Positions 27,582 to 31,631 of a stretch of DNA of 31,631 bases are shown piece by piece. The position numbers and the translations under genes were made by a program. The DNA is from Nemertoderma westbladi (taxonomy: Eukaryota; Xenacoelomorpha; Nemertodermatida; Nemertodermatidae), in contig JAUCBJ010000766.1 in the NCBI GenBank assembly GCA_032718475.1, positions 1 to 31,631 on the forward strand, written 5' to 3'. Below the pieces are notes generated by a model. That model was given only the letters and a program-made list of their open reading frames with translations. It was not told where the DNA came from and did no database searches. Each line of letters opens with the position of its first letter. The stretch's first letter is position 1.

Positions 27582-30500
27582 TTAATAATCGTGGGTCATA
27601 CTTTCGATCATTTTAGCTACCTCCACTTGATTACCTAAACCAAATAAACTTGTTAAATCAGACCAGCTTCCATTGACATGTCTCCTGGATCGCTCAGTAA
27701 ATGGGCAAACGGTAACAATATGTTGTTCCGTCTGGATAGCTCCACATACACAGAAGCGCTCAGTATCTCGTACCCTGGCCCACCTCATTCGTTCTACGGG
27801 GAAGCTGTGGCTACCCAGCCTAAATCTCGACCACGCTAGACGGTACCGCTCCGGAACTTTGCAGTCTTTGTACAATTGCGGCGAAGTTAACAACGGATTC
27901 ACTAACTTATACAGATGACGTTTTGTTGTTACAGACTTAGACACGTCATTTTTCAGCTTATCGTTCTGGATTTTACTGTAATCCGACGGGAGGTTCTTTA
28001 CTCGATCCACCTCGATAAACATGGGTGAGCTGTTATCCCGGCCGATTTCCAAGGCCATCTGCAATGGAGAGTCGGCGACTGGAATAAAACTATTCAGATA
28101 TTTCCGCTGTTTATCACGGATTAAGGTTTCGAACTCTGGGAGTCCCAATTCGATAAGGCAGATGTCGCCGCACGTGGTAGGTCGAACACCCAATAGTAGC
28201 CTTACCATAGACATATACAATTTAGACATAGGGGCCAATGAACCCCCGTACCAGGTTTCACAACCGTAAGTTATAGCAGAGATCACTGCGGCGTCAAAAA
28301 CTTTCCTTTTCACAACGAAAGGTAAGTCTGGGTTCTTATTTAGAAATGTCGAAAATTTTAATAGGTGACACTGCTTTTCAGAGGCGTTGAGGGAAATTAC
28401 TGTAGATATTAAACCATCTGAAGTTATTGGTGAGCCCAGGTAAATGTACGAATCTGTATTTACTATTTCTTTTTCGCCGATATCAAAGGAGTTTTTATCG
28501 CTTTCTGCTCCATTTATCACTAGGAATTTGGTTTTTTTAATATTAATTACCATGCCAGATAGGGAACAAAAATTACGTAGAACTTTTAACTTATCCAATA
28601 TAGAAAGTCTGCTTGTTCCAAGAATTGCCGTATCATCCATTAGGAGTACGCTATGTAAAGATTTCAGCCAATCATCAAAAGGCAGACGTTTCAAAGTGCG
28701 TACGAAGAAGTCTATAACTATTACAAATAGGTAGCAGCTTCCTGGAGATCCTTGGCGAACGCCTCTATTACAAATAACGTGGAGCTTGTTAATGTTGGCG
28801 ACTGTTATTTTGTACATGGCCTGTAATGCATTAAGCATTTTACATCCACATCCGAGGTTCTTTAACGTATCAAACATAAAACACCTTTTAACATTGTCAT
28901 ACGCTTTTTCATAGTCTACAAATATTATGTACAAAATCTTTTTGTACTTCCTGGCATAATCGCACAGTAATCTAATCGCAAGGATCTGCTCTAAGCAACC
29001 GCGGCCCTTACTCGCTCCCGCTTGTTCTGGTAGGGGCTTGTACCAAGCATATAATCTATTCGTAAGAACCATATCATAGAGTTTTGCTATACTATTGATA
29101 ATACTGATTCCCCTATAGTTAGTGCACAAGAATCGATTCCCTTTCTTAAATATTGAGATTAGCTTAGCACCCATCCACATTACGGGATATGCTCCGGAAT
29201 TAAAAATCAGATTAAACATAATGGTGATAGTTATCATCCAATTCAATGGCAGCGCCTTTATGAATTCAGCTGAAATCCCATCGGGTCCAGATGCCTTATT
29301 TGGTTTTAGTTTTGTCGCTGCGAACCCAACTTCATGTATAGAAATATCCTCGTCCAATATAGGAACGGTCAGGTTAGTTACAATCGTCTCATTTGCCGTA
29401 TCAGGATCATTCAACAAAGAGTTATAATGCTCGCGGAATTCCTCGTCGGTTGGACTAGTTCTAGAATTAGAATCTTCAGAAAGGTCGCCATTCCAATTTA
29501 TAGCTGACCATAATTTTTTCGAATCATTGTTTTCAATCATCTTGATCCATCTTTCTGCGCCCCAGGTGTTTGTAGTAATTTCATTATCAGTATTACGGGA
29601 GCAGCCCAGGAGCCGACTTATATTTCCTTTATTTTGGGAATGTTTCGCCGAGTTATAAATAGAATTAGAAACTTCAAGGCATAGAGAGTCCGCGTTATTA
29701 GTGCTAGTGCTGGTAATGATATTCTTGATATGCTGTGTATGTTTTTCGGAGACATGATGTCTGAAGACCTCCAAACTGCAGTCAGTCGGGGATATCCGCT
29801 TATTTCGAGGAGGGTCGCTAGAGTATTGTTCATACATACCCAGCTGGCTGGCCCGGTTCGACAAAATATGTAGGGGCAGTTCGTTGACTCTAAGAACAAC
29901 ACTGATGGGCGCATGGTCCGATGGTAAGTCAATATTATTAAAAATATCTAGAGATAAAATTTTGTTATTCGAACTCATTATATTAGCTTTTGGTGCAACA
30001 ACATAGTCGAGCGCTGATTTCCAAACACCTTTAATTTTAAATGTTAAGCCACATTGATAACTATAATTATCATTTAGCCTGAGCCCATTTAATATAATTG
30101 CGTCGGTGTCATTGCACAGCCGTTTTAATATTCTTCCATGTGAGTTCACAATGGGGTCTGGCCAGTTGTCATAATCGTGACTGTCGTCTGGATTGCCAAT
30201 TCTACTGTTAAAATCGCCGCCGACTATGAATGAATCCTCTGTCATAAGCATACTCTGGATGGTCCCGAAGCTCGATTCGTTATAATATTTAGATGAACTG
30301 TTAGGTATATAACATCCCCCTATGTAGTTAGAGTCTATGATCGGGATTTTAACCCACAGTTGATCCTCCACATCCCTCTTAACTTCCGTAACAAATTCCG
30401 CCCAGATGGGATTGATAAATAGGGCTACACCACCCCGGTGATTACGGCCATGTAGACTCTTACTTCTACCTAAAAATTGTAGTCCTGGTATATTAAAATC

Positions 30501-30671
30501 CATTATATTATTAATTTCCAATAAAAATATTACATCGAAGTTTAGTAAAAACGTGACTGTATTCTTGTTTTCGAATTTATTTTTAAAACCAGCTATATTA
30601 AACCATAAGACCTTCAGTTTTTCACACGGCCGACTTAAAAATCCAATGTTTTTCCTTGAAATAGTACGGTA
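27582..30671 (-). CDS. LINE ORF2: APE endonuclease and reverse transcriptase
   Basis: Open from 30671 to the TAA at 27584-27582. There is no ATG before the endonuclease domain, which begins near LKVLWFNIAGF, about 25 codons into the open frame. The first ATG lies well inside it, at NNIMDF. Numbering from the TTG at 30521: endonuclease residues include GGDFNSRIG (D103) and SDHAP (D202, H203). Reverse transcriptase motif A is FVDYEKAYDNV (D536), motif B GVRQGSPGS, and motif C LMDDTAIL (D629, D630). A C-terminal zinc-type motif C924-x-C926-x7-H934-x4-C939 follows. The whole 1000-codon stretch has no stop or frameshift. The start probably depends on reinitiation or -1 recoding at the end of ORF1. 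The enzyme nicks the target and copies LINE RNA into it. Confidence 0.92.
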   Translation of the reverse strand, partial: YRTISRKNIGFLSRPCEKLKVLWFNIAGFKNKFENKNTVTFLLNFDVIFLLEINNIMDFNIPGLQFLGRSKSLHGRNHRGGVALFINPIWAEFVTEVKRDVEDQLWVKIPIIDSNYIGGCYIPNSSSKYYNESSFGTIQSMLMTEDSFIVGGDFNSRIGNPDDSHDYDNWPDPIVNSHGRILKRLCNDTDAIILNGLRLNDNYSYQCGLTFKIKGVWKSALDYVVAPKANIMSSNNKILSLDIFNNIDLPSDHAPISVVLRVNELPLHILSNRASQLGMYEQYSSDPPRNKRISPTDCSLEVFRHHVSEKHTQHIKNIITSTSTNNADSLCLEVSNSIYNSAKHSQNKGNISRLLGCSRNTDNEITTNTWGAERWIKMIENNDSKKLWSAINWNGDLSEDSNSRTSPTDEEFREHYNSLLNDPDTANETIVTNLTVPILDEDISIHEVGFAATKLKPNKASGPDGISAEFIKALPLNWMITITIMFNLIFNSGAYPVMWMGAKLISIFKKGNRFLCTNYRGISIINSIAKLYDMVLTNRLYAWYKPLPEQAGASKGRGCLEQILAIRLLCDYARKYKKILYIIFVDYEKAYDNVKRCFMFDTLKNLGCGCKMLNALQAMYKITVANINKLHVICNRGVRQGSPGSCYLFVIVIDFFVRTLKRLPFDDWLKSLHSVLLMDDTAILGTSRLSILDKLKVLRNFCSLSGMVINIKKTKFLVINGAESDKNSFDIGEKEIVNTDSYIYLGSPITSDGLISTVISLNASEKQCHLLKFSTFLNKNPDLPFVVKRKVFDAAVISAITYGCETWYGGSLAPMSKLYMSMVRLLLGVRPTTCGDICLIELGLPEFETLIRDKQRKYLNSFIPVADSPLQMALEIGRDNSSPMFIEVDRVKNLPSDYSKIQNDKLKNDVSKSVTTKRHLYKLVNPLLTSPQLYKDCKVPERYRLAWSRFRLGSHSFPVERMRWARVRDTERFCVCGAIQTEQHIVTVCPFTERSRRHVNGSWSDLTSLFGLGNQVEVAKMIESMTHDY

Positions 30672-31580
30672 TTATCTCGCATGACACATCTTGTCTGCCA
30701 ATTTATGAAGATGTTGGTTCCTTGGTTGCAGGGTTTGGACATTTCGTTTTTCCGAACTGCAAATAACTTGTTATCGGCCTCCATAATTCTAGGGTTTAAA
30801 TCACGCTTGATATAAACGGATTTGAACTCTGTACCAGCTTTAGACAATTGACTCGCACCAGCAAGAAGACTTTCGGTGACTCTCCTTGACCCTACCTCAA
30901 CCAGAACTGGGCGGGGTCTGGGCCTAGCAGAAATCGCTGGTTCTGTTTGATTCGCCCCCTCCTTGCTGTTGGTTGAACTTGAATGAGGTTTCCCTAGCCG
31001 TTTAAAGGTTACCTTGTTGGCATCCTCATCTCTCATTCCCGCGATCTTTAAAACCTTTACGGAAAATTTTCGATCATCCTGCGAGCTGGAACATTCCGGG
31101 ATTCCGCGCATAATCACATTTTTTGCTCTTCTATCGTTATCGAGTATTTCCAATTGTCGTTGTTGTTTCATGATAGAGTCTTTGCATCCCTCTACTTCAC
31201 TACGGAGCATAACATTTTCTTTCTTTAATGATTCAACTGTTTTGTCTATTATTGTTACCTTGGAGCGCAGAGCTCCAAGCTCATCGAGTTTTTTTGTTTA
31301 CGTTGGTGATATCATTTTTAACGCCTGCCAGTTCTTTGCGTATTGTCTCGCGAATAATATCAGCCATGTTTGGCGACTTGGTGGACGTCCTGGCAGGAGT
31401 CAGCTCCGCATTCTGGGCTGGGTCGATACCATATCCGGGGGCGGTATCGGTGACAGTGCTTTCATCAAGCAGGCCGGCATTCTCGAGCGCGTCGTATAGC
31501 CTTTCTTTGGTGATCTTTGAGAGGAAGTGTTGCCTGTTAACGCCCGCCAGATCGGAGATAGAAAGCGGTTGGCTACTCAT
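30635..31580 (-). pseudogene. LINE ORF1 (coiled coil plus RRM-like), one frameshift
   Basis: ATG at 31580-31578 opens a 99-codon frame ending at TGA (31281-31283). The next part runs in another frame to TAA at 30637-30635. The shift falls at a run of seven A on the sense strand (T run at 31289-31295): removing one A would join the two frames. Around the junction lies a heptad-like coiled coil (LDELGALRSKV, TVESLKKENVMLRSEV). Then come an RRM-like ORF1 core (RRAKNVIMRGIPE, RLGKP, RPRPVLVEVGS) and a C-terminal piece (SVYIKRDLNPRIMEADNK). Such proteins bind LINE RNA and chaperone it. The indel may be real, a homopolymer sequencing error, or less likely programmed slippage. Confidence 0.82.
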
Positions 31581-31631
31581 AATAGTCCTCTATTCTCAGA
31601 TCCAAACGAACCCAGGTACGGTACGGTACAA
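31581..31631 (-). other. LINE 5' UTR, cut by the window edge
   Basis: Fifty-one bases upstream of the ORF1 ATG. They include the short direct repeat GGTACGGTACGGTAC at the very edge. The true 5' end is not visible. Confidence 0.6.

Larger units (their letters stand above)
27087..31631 (-). mobile_element. Near full-length non-LTR retrotransposon (LINE)
   Basis: At least 4.5 kb in reverse orientation: 5' UTR start beyond the right edge, ORF1 (31580-30635), overlapping ORF2 (30671-27582), a 3' UTR, and a terminal AATC-type repeat meeting the GA-rich minisatellite at 27086. An APE-type endonuclease plus reverse transcriptase and a C-terminal CCHC motif place it broadly in the Jockey/CR1/L2-like LINEs. 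The clade cannot be fixed without a tree. It is unrelated to the two small LINE fragments elsewhere in the window. The target duplication cannot be seen because the 5' end is outside. Confidence 0.92.

Noticed and set aside
31281-31580. The 99-codon frame as an independent small gene
   Set aside because: It joins the coiled-coil ORF1 frame after a single-base shift in a homopolymer and sits at the LINE 5' end, so it is the N-terminal part of ORF1.

Overview
This is nuclear DNA from an animal, most likely an aquatic invertebrate. Introns with GT/AG borders interrupt an ISWI chromatin-remodeller gene. A Golgi-type galactose sulfotransferase lies beside it, and the rest is dominated by eukaryotic tandem repeats and transposons (Ty1/copia, two kinds of LINE, hAT-like and other short foldback elements, tRNA-like SINE traces). 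The phylum cannot be fixed from this window.

Layout. 1-7200: one uninterrupted 22-bp minisatellite lying in an intron of the ISWI gene and running into its 3' splice site. 7211-9530: the last two ISWI coding exons (SLIDE domain and a glycine-rich tail) plus 3' UTR. The final intron holds a hAT-like nonautonomous element that itself carries a 5'-truncated LINE. 9531-10251: AT-rich spacer. 10252-11547 (minus): an apparently intact single-exon galactose-3-O-sulfotransferase, convergent with ISWI. 11548-15580: AT-rich non-coding DNA with an inverted dispersed repeat, a perfect 26-bp palindrome, a 373-bp foldback element rich in TTCNNGAA sites, a C24 run, a second truncated LINE and tRNA-like SINE traces.

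15583-25040: a 31-bp minisatellite split by a 5184-bp Ty1/copia element (19109-24292) with identical 221-bp LTRs, a 5-bp target duplication and one open 1480-codon gag-pol frame. 25187-26003: a small tandem duplication followed by a foldback element with poly-C/poly-G arms. 26004-27086: a CpG-rich patch leading into a third minisatellite (about 47-50 bp, GA-rich). 27087 to the window end (minus): a near full-length LINE with ORF1 (one frameshift) and an endonuclease/reverse-transcriptase ORF2, read towards the minisatellite.

Tandem arrays make up roughly 39% of the window. Three minisatellites unrelated in sequence occur within 27 kb, and each touches or is split by another functional element (a splice site, an LTR retrotransposon, a LINE). 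Only two host genes are supported. I see no new multi-gene system. The best candidates for something unusual are the AG-free intronic minisatellite that supplies the ISWI 3' splice-site tract, the ORF1/ORF2 overlap and atypical catalytic motif of the LINE, and the very young copia insertion inside a satellite.
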